Origin: Kangiellaceae bacterium
GTDB lineage: Bacteria > Pseudomonadota > Gammaproteobacteria > Enterobacterales > Kangiellaceae
Length of the DNA: 33,754 bases
Reading direction: 5' to 3'
NCBI GenBank assembly: GCA_026196875.1
Contig: JAPHTP010000160.1
Location: 1-33,754 of the forward strand
Shown: positions 19,298 to 28,167 of the stretch, in pieces
How positions within the stretch are numbered: the stretch's first letter is position 1
How the letters are laid out: each line of letters opens with the position of its first letter
Notes under the pieces: model-generated
Databases searched by the model: none
The model's input: only the letters and a program-made list of their open reading frames with translations
What the model was told of the DNA's origin: nothing
Translations under genes and position numbers: made by a program

Positions 19298-19319
19298 TCA
19301 GGGAATCAAAATTCCCTGA
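19298..19319 (+). promoter_or_regulatory. Perfect hairpin in the thrS leader
   Basis: TCAGGGAAT and ATTCCCTGA form a 9-bp stem with a CAAA loop, 57 bases before the thrS ATG and without a T tract. In E. coli ThrRS represses its own mRNA through tRNA-like leader arms; whether this hairpin plays such a role is unknown, and its loop does not show the Thr anticodon. Confidence 0.4.
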
Positions 19320-19376
19320 AAGCATTAAGTTAAACAGATAAAAATAGAATTTTTTACACAAGGTTAAGTAAAGACG

Positions 19377-21296
19377 ATGCCAATTATTACGCTTCCTGAC
19401 GGTAGTCAAAGAGAGTTTGATAGCGCAGTGACTGTCCATGACGTCGCCGCGGATATCGGCCCAGGCCTTGCTAAAGCCGCTTTAGCAGGAAAAGTGAATG
19501 GGAAAGAGGTGGATACTTCTTTCACCATCACCGAAGACGTAGATTTGGCAATTATCACGGAGCGTGATTTAGATGGACTAGAGGTACTTCGACATTCTTG
19601 CGCTCACTTGCTTGCTCAAGCAGTAAAAGAGTTATTTCCTGAAGCTCAAGTCACTATTGGGCCTGTTATCGATAATGGTTTCTATTACGACTTTGCTTAT
19701 GAACGTCCTTTCACGCCTGAAGATCTTGGAGCAATTGAAAAGAAAATGGCTGAGCTGGCAAAAGCTGATTTAAAAGTAGAGAGATCGGTAATGTTACGCG
19801 ATGAGGCGGTTCAATTCTTCAAGGATATGGGAGAGGCATATAAAGCCGAAATTATTGCGAGTATTCCTGGAAACGAAGAGATTTCTCTTTATAAGCAGGG
19901 AGATTTTATTGATTTGTGTCGTGGGCCACATGTGCCTAGCACGGGTAGGCTAAAAGCTTTTAAACTAATGAAGGTGGCGGGTGCTTATTGGCGAGGTGAT
20001 TCGAATAACGAAATGCTTCAACGTGTTTACGGCACTTGTTGGGCTAACAAGAAGGACCTTAAGGCTTACTTACACCGTTTGGAAGAAGCTGAGAAACGTG
20101 ATCACCGTAAACTCGGCAAACAGCTGGAATTGTTTCACTTTCAAGAAGAATCTCCAGGTATGGTGTTTTGGCATAATGACGGTTGGACTATCTTTAAAGA
20201 ACTTGAAGCTTATATTCGTCAAGTACTGAAAAAACATGACTATCAAGAGGTTAAAGCGCCCCAGGTTCTTGACCGCTCGCTTTGGGAAAAGTCAGGTCAT
20301 TGGGATAAATTTAAAGACGATATGTTCACTACAGAATCGGAAAGCCGCACTTTCGCGGTTAAACCGATGAATTGCCCCGGTCATATTTTGATTTACAATC
20401 AAGGTCTTAAATCTTATCGTGACTTACCTTTGAGAATTGCAGAGTTTGGTTCTTGTCATCGAAACGAGCCATCTGGCGCATTACATGGATTAATGCGTGT
20501 ACGTGGATTTACTCAAGACGATGCCCATGTGTTCTGTACTGAAGAACAGATCCAAGAAGAAGTTAGTATCTTAATCGATATGATTTATGCCGTTTATGCA
20601 GACTTCGGATTTGAGAATATCGAAATTAAGCTTTCAACACGTCCAGAAAAACGTGTTGGTGATGATGCAATTTGGGATCAATCTGAAAAAGCACTGGCTG
20701 ACGCATTAACTTCTAAAGGTATTGAATATGAATTGCAGCCTGGAGAAGGGGCTTTCTACGGCCCTAAGATTGAATTTGCGCTCAGAGATTGCTTAGAGCG
20801 TGTATGGCAATGCGGAACTGTGCAGCTAGATTTCTCTATGCCTGGCCGATTAGGTGCGGAGTATGTTGCTGAAGATGGTAGCAAAAAAGTGCCGGTGATG
20901 ATTCATCGTGCAGTACTCGGATCTTTAGAACGATTTATCGGTATTTTAATCGAAGAATATGCTGGGAAATTCCCACCTTGGTTGTCGCCAACTCAGGTTG
21001 TTGTGATGAATATCACTGATAAACAGTCTGAATATGTGGAAAAATGTGTAAATTATTTGAATTCTCAAGGGTTTAGAGCAAAATCGGACTTGAGAAACGA
21101 GAAGATCGGCTTTAAAATTCGCCAACACACTTTACAGCGTGTGCCTTTCTTACTGGTGGCGGGAGATAAAGAGGTTGAAGCAGGCACTTTATCAGTCAGA
21201 ACTCGCTCAGGAAAAGACTTGGGGAGCCTTTCATTAGAGGCATTTGCTGAAAAGCTCAACAGCGATATTTCACTGAAGAGCAAATTTGAAGAGTAA
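19377..21296 (+). CDS. thrS: Threonine-tRNA ligase
   Basis: 639 residues (E. coli 642). An N-terminal TGS domain ([14 protein letters not shown]) is followed by the editing domain with [16 protein letters not shown] and [18 protein letters not shown], then a class II core with [11 protein letters not shown] (zinc cysteine), [31 protein letters not shown] and [10 protein letters not shown], and an anticodon-binding C-terminus. Start chosen at the ATG that gives the TGS domain its normal beginning. First gene of the conserved thrS-infC-rpmI-rplT block; infC follows after 165 bases. Confidence 0.98.
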   Translation: MPIITLPDGSQREFDSAVTVHDVAADIGPGLAKAALAGKVNGKEVDTSFTITEDVDLAIITERDLDGLEVLRHSCAHLLAQAVKELFPEAQVTIGPVIDNGFYYDFAYERPFTPEDLGAIEKKMAELAKADLKVERSVMLRDEAVQFFKDMGEAYKAEIIASIPGNEEISLYKQGDFIDLCRGPHVPSTGRLKAFKLMKVAGAYWRGDSNNEMLQRVYGTCWANKKDLKAYLHRLEEAEKRDHRKLGKQLELFHFQEESPGMVFWHNDGWTIFKELEAYIRQVLKKHDYQEVKAPQVLDRSLWEKSGHWDKFKDDMFTTESESRTFAVKPMNCPGHILIYNQGLKSYRDLPLRIAEFGSCHRNEPSGALHGLMRVRGFTQDDAHVFCTEEQIQEEVSILIDMIYAVYADFGFENIEIKLSTRPEKRVGDDAIWDQSEKALADALTSKGIEYELQPGEGAFYGPKIEFALRDCLERVWQCGTVQLDFSMPGRLGAEYVAEDGSKKVPVMIHRAVLGSLERFIGILIEEYAGKFPPWLSPTQVVVMNITDKQSEYVEKCVNYLNSQGFRAKSDLRNEKIGFKIRQHTLQRVPFLLVAGDKEVEAGTLSVRTRSGKDLGSLSLEAFAEKLNSDISLKSKFEE

Positions 21297-21446
21297 GATA
21301 TTGAATTAATAGATATTTGAGAGGGAACTTCGAAGAAAATTAGCCTATATTCTAGAGGGTATTGGCGAGTTAACTAGACGTTCTCTTCAGTAAATCATTT
21401 GAATGTACATTAATTGCAATAGCTAACTCATTGAATATTAATAAAA

Positions 21447-21464
21447 TAGAGGATAAATAACATC
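21447..21464 (+). promoter_or_regulatory. infC ribosome-binding site and AUC start
   Basis: TAGAGGA followed by 8 nt and ATC. No ATG, GTG or TTG lies in frame between the TAG at 21447 and the conserved N-terminus, so this decides the start of infC. Confidence 0.88.
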
Positions 21465-22007
21465 AAAAGAGCAAGACCAAAACAGAGTCAAAAAGAACAA
21501 AGAGCGAATATAAATGATGAAATAACTGCTCGCGAGGTTCGCTTAATAGGCTCGGATGGAGAGGCTGTGGGCGTAGTTCCAATAAAGGAAGCTTTAACTG
21601 CTGCTGATGAGGTGAATTTAGATTTAGTTGAAGTTTCACCTGGGGCAGAGCCGCCAGTTTGTAAAATTATGGACTACGGAAAGTATGTTTTTGAGCAGAA
21701 AAAAGCGAAAGCTGCTGCTAAGAAAAAGCAGACTATTGTTCATGTAAAAGAGATTAAATTCCGTCCTGGAACTGACATTGGTGACTACAATGTGAAGCTT
21801 AAAAAGCTTCAACAGTTCTTGGAAGATGGCGATAAGACTAAAATTACGGTAAGATTCCGCGGTCGTGAAATGGCGCACAAAGAATTGGGCATGGAATTGC
21901 TCGAGCGCGTTGAAAAAGATTTAGCTGATTTTGGCGAAGTGGAAGCTCGTCCAAAGTTAGAAGGTCGCCAAATGATTATGGTGTTGGCGCCTAAGAAAAA
22001 GAAATAA
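21462..22007 (+). CDS. infC: Translation initiation factor IF-3, starting at AUC
   Basis: IF-3 binds the 30S subunit and rejects non-canonical start codons. Homology continues upstream of the first GTG (21567) with [20 protein letters not shown], the normal IF-3 N-terminus; the only plausible start is ATC at 21462, 8 nt after a TAGAGGA Shine-Dalgarno (21447-21453). An in-frame TAG at 21447 blocks extension further upstream. This gives 181 residues, the usual length. AUU or AUC starts are typical of infC and allow autoregulation, because IF-3 lowers initiation from its own message. Further motifs: [34 protein letters not shown] and [13 protein letters not shown]. Confidence 0.95.
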   Translation: MKRARPKQSQKEQRANINDEITAREVRLIGSDGEAVGVVPIKEALTAADEVNLDLVEVSPGAEPPVCKIMDYGKYVFEQKKAKAAAKKKQTIVHVKEIKFRPGTDIGDYNVKLKKLQQFLEDGDKTKITVRFRGREMAHKELGMELLERVEKDLADFGEVEARPKLEGRQMIMVLAPKKKK

Positions 22008-22014
22008 TCCTAGA

Positions 22015-22093
22015 TTTCGAGAACGTTGCTCGAAATTAGCTAAGAATAAATGGCCAATGATTTCTCTTATATAGATGTCATTGGCCGTTTTAT
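22015..22093 (+). promoter_or_regulatory. Two hairpins between infC and rpmI (possible attenuator)
   Basis: TTTCGAG/CTCGAAA (22015-22035, 7 bp) is followed by GGCCAATGA (22052-22060) pairing with TCATTGGCC (22078-22086), then GTTTTAT. The second could be a weak terminator between infC and rpmI. The gap of 290 bases is long for this operon, leaving room for L20-mediated control of rpmI-rplT as known in enterobacteria; this is inferred. Confidence 0.5.
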
Positions 22094-22148
22094 CTATACG
22101 AGGTTTTTGGCAACCCCGTGTAGATTTTGGTGGGAAGGGTTGTGTTAA

Positions 22149-22177
22149 TTGGTAACTGTTTGATTTATTTAGATAAT
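22149..22177 (+). promoter_or_regulatory. Putative internal promoter for rpmI-rplT
   Basis: TTGGTA (22149-22154; 4 of 6) and GATAAT (22172-22177; 5 of 6) with a 17-nt spacer, giving a leader of about 114 nt before the rpmI ATG. Confidence 0.4.
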
Positions 22178-22297
22178 TATCAATTCCGATACCTTCTTTA
22201 ATATAAACACTGTTAGGTACACAAACTGTATTGGCTCGAGCAGGAAACCTGAGAGAGTAAATACGACCTACAGTCATTAGTCATTGGAGTAAATACA

Positions 22298-22495
22298 ATG
22301 CCAAAGATGAAATCAGACAGTGGCGCTGCAAAGCGTTTCAAGAAAACTGGTAAAGGTGGTTTCAAGCATGCTCAGTCGCATCGCCGCCACATTCTTACTA
22401 AGAAGAGCACCAAGCGGAAACGTCACCTTCGTGGAATGGAGATGGTACATCCGTCTGATGTTGAACAGTTGAATCGTCAACTACCTTACGCGTAA
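22298..22495 (+). CDS. rpmI: 50S ribosomal protein L35
   Basis: 65-residue basic protein with the L35 pattern [19 protein letters not shown] and [19 protein letters not shown]. Structural component of the large subunit. ATG preceded by GGAG; rplT starts 19 bases after its stop behind a strong GGGAGG, as in the standard rpmI-rplT pair. In enterobacteria L20 represses translation from the rpmI leader. Confidence 0.98.
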   Translation: MPKMKSDSGAAKRFKKTGKGGFKHAQSHRRHILTKKSTKRKRHLRGMEMVHPSDVEQLNRQLPYA

Positions 22496-22514
22496 GAATT
22501 GGGAGGTTTAAAAG

Positions 22515-22871
22515 ATGCCAAGAGTAAAACGTGGTGTGACCGCCCATAAGCGTCACAAAAAAGTCTTAAAAGCAGCAAAAGGATATTACGGTGCTCGTAG
22601 CCGTGTTTTCCGTGTTGCCACGCAAGCGGTAACCAAAGCAGCTCAATATGCTTACCGTGACCGTCGTCAGCGCAAGCGTCAGTTCCGTGCTTTATGGATC
22701 CAACGTATCAATGCTGAAGCTCGTGTTAACGGTATGTCTTATAGTCAATTTATCAACGGTTTGAAAAAAGCGTCTATCGCTATCGACCGTAAAATTTTGG
22801 CTGACATTGCTGTTTTCGACAAAGACGCATTTGCGGCTTTAGTTGAAAAAGCAAAAGCTGCTCTAGCTTAA
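22515..22871 (+). CDS. rplT: 50S ribosomal protein L20
   Basis: 118 residues, the standard length. [53 protein letters not shown] and [15 protein letters not shown] are diagnostic. Assembly-initiating 23S rRNA-binding protein and the usual autogenous repressor of its operon. Strong Shine-Dalgarno GGGAGG. A good terminator follows, so the thrS-to-rplT unit ends here. Confidence 0.98.
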   Translation: MPRVKRGVTAHKRHKKVLKAAKGYYGARSRVFRVATQAVTKAAQYAYRDRRQRKRQFRALWIQRINAEARVNGMSYSQFINGLKKASIAIDRKILADIAVFDKDAFAALVEKAKAALA

Positions 22872-22928
22872 GCACCAACTGAATTTAGATTTTCATTTTT
22901 TATTAAGTGTAAATCTAGGCACAGTCTT

Positions 22929-22961
22929 AAAGGGGAAGGGCAGTAGTCCTTCCCCTTTTTA
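22929..22961 (+). terminator. Intrinsic terminator after rplT
   Basis: An 11-bp stem AAAGGGGAAGG (22929-22939) with CCTTCCCCTTT (22948-22958), an 8-nt loop and a T tract. Confidence 0.93.
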
Positions 22962-22981
22962 TTTGTTGACTAGTTCGGATC

Positions 22982-23010
22982 CTGTCGCCGAATAAAAATC
23001 AAGCTATAAC
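22982..23010 (+). promoter_or_regulatory. Weak candidate promoter of pheST
   Basis: TATAAC (23005-23010; 5 of 6) lies 17 nt after CTGTCG (22982; 3 of 6). It is placed correctly after the rplT terminator and before the pheS leader hairpin, but the -35 match is poor. Confidence 0.25.
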
Positions 23011-23035
23011 TAACAGTTCATTTAAAACTAAAGCA

Positions 23036-23074
23036 CTAAGTAATACTCTTTTTTACTGAGTGAGTATTGCTTAG
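23036..23074 (+). promoter_or_regulatory. 13-bp hairpin in the pheS leader
   Basis: CTAAGTAATACTC (23036-23048) pairs with GAGTATTGCTTAG (23062-23074) with one G-U pair and a 13-nt loop beginning with six T. It ends 41 bases before the pheS ATG. E. coli pheST is controlled by attenuation with a Phe-rich leader peptide; I see no such peptide here and no clear T tract after the stem, so the mechanism is open. Confidence 0.5.
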
Positions 23075-23115
23075 AACTTTATTTAAATATTGAAATTTCG
23101 AAAACGGAAAAATAA

Positions 23116-24138
<1,023 letters not shown>

Positions 24139-24215
24139 AATAATTTATTTACTCTTCTTAAATTAGAATTGAGTTAGCACAGAATTAATCGAATAAAAAA
24201 TTCGGAAAACGAAAA

Positions 24216-26594
24216 ATGAAAATTAGTGAAAATTGGTTACGAACTTGGGTTAACCCAGACATTTCTACTGATGAATTAGTCGCCACATTAACAATGGCTG
24301 GACTCGAGGTTGATGGTGTTGAAGTGATGGGCGCCGAATTAGAAGGCGTGGTCGTCGGCCAAATCGAAAAAGCAGAGAAGCACCCTGAGGCCGACAAACT
24401 GCAAGTTTGTTCCGTGAATATCGGCGCAGAAGAAAATTTGCAAATTATTTGTGGTGCACCTAATGCTCGCGAAGGACTTAAAGTCGCAGTGGCGACAATT
24501 GGAACCAAGCTGCCAGGTGATTTCAAAATTAAGAAAGCTAAAATGCGTGGCGTTCATTCTTTCGGCATGCTGTGTTCAGGAAAAGAGCTGGAAATTTCTG
24601 ACGAGCATGATGGCATTATGGAGCTGGCAGAAGGTGCAGTATTAGGTACTCAATTAGTCGAACTACTTGGATTAAAAGACAACGCAATCGATGTCGACCT
24701 TACTCCAAACCGCGGAGATTGTTTGGGGGTTAAAGGCGTTGCGACCGAAGTTGGCGTTCTTACTCAAACCCAAGTCAATCCAATTGAAGTCAAAAAAGCG
24801 CCAGTAACAATTGACGACAAAGTCGAAGTTAAGCTCAGTGCGCCGGAAGCTAACCCTAGATTTGTTGCCAGAATTATTAAAGGCGCAAATATTAACGCAG
24901 CAACTCCTGAATGGATGAAAGCGCGACTGTTAGCTTCAGACATTCGAAGTATCGATCCGGTAGTTGACGTGACTAACTATGTAATGCTGGAACTTGGCCA
25001 CCCGATGCATGCTTTCGATTTAAATAATTTGGAAGGTACTATTGAAGTACGTTACGCAAAAGAAGACGAAAAATTAATTCTTCTCGACGACCAGGAAATC
25101 GAATTGAAAACTGATACTTTGGTTGTCGCTGACGATAAAAAAGCGCTTTCTATGGCGGGCATTATGGGTGGTAAGTTTTCGGGTATTAATGAAGACACTA
25201 CTGACTTATTACTGGAAGCAGCTCATTGGGATCCAATTCATATTGCTGGCAAAGCACGAAGTTACGGACTGCACACTGATGCTTCTCATCGTTTTGAAAG
25301 AGGAGTGGACTACAATTTGTCTGCAGACACCATCGAGAGAGCAACTGAACTATTGCTAGAGATTGTTGGCGGTGAAGCCGGCCCAGTTGTTGATCAGATT
25401 AGCGAAGAGCATTTCCCTAAACCAAAGTCTGTTAAGTTGCGTCGTACTCGCATTGAAAGATTATTGGGTATACAGCTTTCTGATGAACAAGTTGAGGATG
25501 TGTTAACTCGATTAGGTATGACTTTATCGAATAATGATGAAGGCTGGGATGTAGCAATTCCAAGTCAACGATTCGATATTTCGATTGAAGCGGACTTAAT
25601 TGAAGAGCTCGTTCGTGTTTACGGATACAACAAAGTTCCTAGTCGCAAGCCAGTCAGTGAAATGGCAATGATTCGTCAGCCAGAAAACAAGCTACAAAGA
25701 CTACAACTAGGCCGCTTATTAGCCGATAGAGGCTATCAGGAAGCGATTACATACACTTTCATTGATAAAGACTCTCAACAGCTTATCGATCCAGGGTTAG
25801 AACCTTTGGCACTGCTTAATCCTATTTCTTCAGAGTTGGGTGTTATGCGTACTTCGTTGTGGCCAGGCCTTCTAAAAGTGGTTGAGCACAATGCTAAACG
25901 CCAGCACGATATGATTAAACTCTTTGAAACAGGCCTTAAATTTGTGCCTGGAGAAGAAGGTCTTGTTCAAACACAAGTTATTTCTGGCGTTATTTCTGGT
26001 CGTCGTTACGCAGAAAACTGGGAAGCAGCTAACCAAGCTGTTGATTTTTATGATTTAAAAGGCGATATAGAAGCATTAATTGAGATGACTGCTGCAAATG
26101 ACCAGTTTGAATTTGTTGCGGCGCAGCGAGATGGGCTACATCCGGGCCAAACAGCACAAATTTTAAGAAATGGTCAACCTTGCGGATATATCGGGAAATT
26201 GCACCCGCAAACTCAAAAAGATTTCGACTTAGATCAGGCTGCATATGTGTTCGAACTCGAGCTAAAACGCGTTTTATCGAGAAAAATCCCTAAATTCAAC
26301 CCCTTATCAAAATTCCCGTCCATTCGTCGAGATTTGGCCATTTTGGTAAAAGAAAGCGTGACATCTACGCAAATTGTTGATTTAATTGGACAAACGGCCA
26401 AAAATTGGCTAAATAATATTGTGATATTCGATATTTATCGAGGCAAGGGAATCGAGCCCGGTTACAAGAGCGTTGCAATCGGCTTTACCCTCCAAAGAAG
26501 TGATAGAACTTTTAAAGACGCCGAGATAAGTAAGACATTGGACCGAATCATTTCCGCGTTAACAGAAAAACTGGATGCAGTTTTGAGGGATTAG
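24216..26594 (+). CDS. pheT: Phenylalanine-tRNA ligase beta subunit
   Basis: 792 residues (E. coli 795). Starts MKISENWLRTWVNPDIS, followed by an EMAP-type tRNA-binding domain (EKHPEADKLQVCSVNIG, ICGAPNAREGLKVAVA), the B3/B4 editing domain (DLTPNRGDCLGVKGVA), B5 (IERLLGIQLSDEQV), the catalytic-like core and a C-terminal ferredoxin-fold anticodon domain (FPSIRRDLAILVKE, SVAIGFTLQRSDRTF). Its 3' end carries GAGGGA, which serves as the ribosome site for ihfA six bases later. Confidence 0.98.
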   Translation: MKISENWLRTWVNPDISTDELVATLTMAGLEVDGVEVMGAELEGVVVGQIEKAEKHPEADKLQVCSVNIGAEENLQIICGAPNAREGLKVAVATIGTKLPGDFKIKKAKMRGVHSFGMLCSGKELEISDEHDGIMELAEGAVLGTQLVELLGLKDNAIDVDLTPNRGDCLGVKGVATEVGVLTQTQVNPIEVKKAPVTIDDKVEVKLSAPEANPRFVARIIKGANINAATPEWMKARLLASDIRSIDPVVDVTNYVMLELGHPMHAFDLNNLEGTIEVRYAKEDEKLILLDDQEIELKTDTLVVADDKKALSMAGIMGGKFSGINEDTTDLLLEAAHWDPIHIAGKARSYGLHTDASHRFERGVDYNLSADTIERATELLLEIVGGEAGPVVDQISEEHFPKPKSVKLRRTRIERLLGIQLSDEQVEDVLTRLGMTLSNNDEGWDVAIPSQRFDISIEADLIEELVRVYGYNKVPSRKPVSEMAMIRQPENKLQRLQLGRLLADRGYQEAITYTFIDKDSQQLIDPGLEPLALLNPISSELGVMRTSLWPGLLKVVEHNAKRQHDMIKLFETGLKFVPGEEGLVQTQVISGVISGRRYAENWEAANQAVDFYDLKGDIEALIEMTAANDQFEFVAAQRDGLHPGQTAQILRNGQPCGYIGKLHPQTQKDFDLDQAAYVFELELKRVLSRKIPKFNPLSKFPSIRRDLAILVKESVTSTQIVDLIGQTAKNWLNNIVIFDIYRGKGIEPGYKSVAIGFTLQRSDRTFKDAEISKTLDRIISALTEKLDAVLRD

Positions 26595-26600
26595 CGAGAT

Positions 26601-26903
26601 ATGGCATTAACGAAAGCAGATATGGCAGAGCGTTTGTTTGAGGACTTGGGCCTTAATAAGCGTGAAGCAAAAGAGATGGTCGAAGGGTTTTATGAAGAAA
26701 TTCGTGATTCTTTAGCCAATAACAAGCAGGTTAAGTTGTCCGGCTTTGGTAATTTTGACCTGAGAGATAAGAAGCAGCGTCCTGGACGCAACCCAAAAAC
26801 TGGTGAAGAGATCCCAATTAGCGCTCGTCGCGTTGTGACCTTTCGCCCTGGTCAAAAACTAAAAGCCCGAGTAGAGGCCTATGCTGGAAGCGAGCAACAA
26901 TAA
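26601..26903 (+). CDS. ihfA: Integration host factor subunit alpha
   Basis: 100-residue HU/IHF-fold protein: [40 protein letters not shown] and the DNA-bending beta-arm [19 protein letters not shown]. Alpha rather than beta subunit is inferred from the conserved pheT-ihfA order and sequence pattern. It bends DNA at specific sites and is a usual cofactor of phage and island integrases, such as the one encoded 1.3 kb downstream. Its last 23 bases overlap the MerR-family gene. Confidence 0.97.
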   Translation: MALTKADMAERLFEDLGLNKREAKEMVEGFYEEIRDSLANNKQVKLSGFGNFDLRDKKQRPGRNPKTGEEIPISARRVVTFRPGQKLKARVEAYAGSEQQ

Positions 26904-27231
26904 CGAACTTTTACCAATCCCGGATAAACGCTATTTCACCATTGGAGAAGTTAGCGAGCTTTGTTTGGTAAAGCCTCATGTTTTGCGGTATTGGGAGCAG
27001 GAATTTCCTCAGCTCAAGCCGGTAAAACGACGCGGCAACCGTCGCTATTATCAAAGGGATGATGTACTCGTCATTAGGGAAATACGTGAGCTGTTATATG
27101 ATCAAGGCTTTACCATAGGTGGAGCCCGCCAGCAGCTTGAAATGGAGGAGAATGCAGAATCTCCCGACCCCAAGGCAATTCAAGCCATCATTAGTGATTT
27201 AGAAGACGTTTTACGTATTTTGAACAGCTAA
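26881..27231 (+). CDS. MerR-family transcriptional regulator
   Basis: 116 residues: an N-terminal MerR helix-turn-helix and wing ([40 protein letters not shown]) and a short dimerisation helix. It has no cysteine cluster, so it is not a metal sensor of the MerR/CueR kind. A MerR protein follows ihfA in many gammaproteobacteria, before tRNA-Pro. The start lies inside ihfA (ATGCTGGAAGCG), giving a 23-base overlap and likely translational coupling. Target unknown. Confidence 0.92.
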   Translation: MLEASNNNELLPIPDKRYFTIGEVSELCLVKPHVLRYWEQEFPQLKPVKRRGNRRYYQRDDVLVIREIRELLYDQGFTIGGARQQLEMEENAESPDPKAIQAIISDLEDVLRILNS

Positions 27232-27250
27232 TAATCAATTGAAACAACTT

Positions 27251-27291
27251 TTTGCAAGTGATCTCAAGTATCGCTTGCAAACTCCTATTTT
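27251..27291 (+). terminator. Terminator-like hairpin after the pheST-ihfA-merR operon
   Basis: TTTGCAAGTGAT (27251-27262) pairs over 12 bp, one of them a T-G wobble, with ATCGCTTGCAAA (27270-27281); TTTTT follows at 27287. The T tract is a few bases late, so termination is likely rather than certain. Confidence 0.6.
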
Positions 27292-27354
27292 TGCGGTAAT
27301 ATTCCGCCCTCTACTTCAAGAGATTCCTGATTTCGATAGAATTTCTTACTCAAT

Positions 27355-27431
27355 CGGAGCGTGGCGCAGCCTGGTAGCGCACTTGCATGGGGTGCAAGTG
27401 GTCGGAGGTTCAAATCCTCTCGCTCCGACCA
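27355..27431 (+). tRNA. tRNA-Pro (anticodon GGG)
   Basis: Complete 77-nt cloverleaf with encoded CCA: acceptor CGGAGCG/CGCTCCG, D arm GCGC...GCGC, anticodon stem CTTGC/GCAAG with loop ATGGGGT (anticodon GGG at 27389-27391, G37 as in tRNA-Pro), T arm GGAGG-TTCAAAT-CCTCT. Its 3' half is the probable attachment site of the island that follows. Confidence 0.96.
27409..27431 (+). other. Probable attL core in the tRNA-Pro 3' end
   Basis: P4-type integrases recombine in the 3' end of tRNA genes, often from the T loop to CCA. The tRNA here is intact and foreign-looking DNA with an integrase begins right after it. The matching direct repeat (attR) was not found in the window, so the exact core is unproven. 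Confidence 0.5.
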
Positions 27432-27543
27432 TTCTTAAATTCAAAACTATCCAATTAAGTCCATAACTCTTTGATATTGTTCTTATTTTAAAGAATTACT
27501 GTCCATTGATATTTAGTAGAATCAGACGATAACTTGCTCTTTC

Positions 27544-27616
27544 TGACGGTACCTTTGACGGTATCTGAGAGTTTGCAAAAAACAGATACCGTCATTTCAT
27601 CAATTTGATACCGTCA
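27544..27616. repeat. Four TGACGGTAYC sites, two direct and two inverted
   Basis: TGACGGTACC at 27544 and TGACGGTATC at 27556 face one way; GATACCGTCA at 27585 and 27607 face the other. This resembles integrase arm-type or excisionase-binding sites near an att core. Binding is inferred from position and arrangement. Confidence 0.65.
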
Positions 27617-27852
27617 AAATACTTCTAAATTTTTGTTTTTAATAAAGATTAAAAATCACCTTTATCAAGTCGCTACAAACCCTAGAAAACCGTGATTTGG
27701 GCTCCAAAGTACCGGCCAGTAAGGTCTTATTCCTTAGTTGCTGATTAGATCTCAAGAGATACCTTTGCCTATCACAAGACAATGATTTTTCGTTATCCGC
27801 AGCTTCTATTTGTTTCACCTAGACGTTCATAGTGGATTAATTAGGTCTCTTA

Positions 27853-27866
27853 CCGTCTAAAGACGG
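27853..27866. promoter_or_regulatory. CCGTCT-AA-AGACGG palindrome upstream of alpA
   Basis: A 6-bp perfect dyad, 91 bases before the alpA ATG, whose halves (TACCGTC and GACGG) echo the upstream repeats. It may be an operator for AlpA or the integrase. Confidence 0.4.
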
Positions 27867-27957
27867 ATATTTTCGAACTTCTTTTTTGAAAAATAGAAAA
27901 ATTCATTGGCGCTTTCTTAAACTGGGCTGCGAATAAATTCTGATTAAGGAGATTACG

Positions 27958-28146
27958 ATGGAGAGAATTTTAAGAATGTGCGATGTGGTTAAGATGACCG
28001 GATTAAGCCGCTCAACAATTTATAACTTGGTAACTGAGGAGAAATTCCCCGCACAAATTAAGTTAACCGAAAGAACGGTAGGGTGGTTAGAGTCCGAAGT
28101 TGAGGATTGGTTGAAGGAGCGGATTGAAAGTCGGCCTGCAGCTTAA
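27958..28146 (+). CDS. AlpA-family transcriptional regulator / excisionase
   Basis: 62 residues, a MerR/excisionase-like winged helix: RMCDVVKMTGLSRSTIYNLV, FPAQIKLTERTVGWLESEVEDW. AlpA proteins activate or assist excision by P4-like integrases. A strong ribosome site (AAGGAGA) precedes the ATG. The integrase begins 21 bases after its stop, so the two form one unit. Confidence 0.9.
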   Translation: MERILRMCDVVKMTGLSRSTIYNLVTEEKFPAQIKLTERTVGWLESEVEDWLKERIESRPAA

Positions 28147-28167
28147 GAAGACTGATTAGGGACATTT

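Larger units (their letters stand above)
27432..27957. other. Gene-free att/control region of the island
   Basis: 526 bases without a convincing gene. It holds four copies of a TGACGGTATC-type repeat (27544-27616) and a CCGTCT-AA-AGACGG palindrome (27853-27866) before alpA. Beyond these I see AT-rich DNA with no clear gene. Confidence 0.6.

Noticed and set aside
22961-23115. Phe-rich leader peptide before pheS
   Set aside because: No ATG-started short frame with a run of Phe codons is present in the leader.
27239-27466. 75-codon forward reading frame across the tRNA-Pro region
   Set aside because: It runs straight through a complete tRNA gene and a terminator-like hairpin, starts at a weak codon and resembles no protein.
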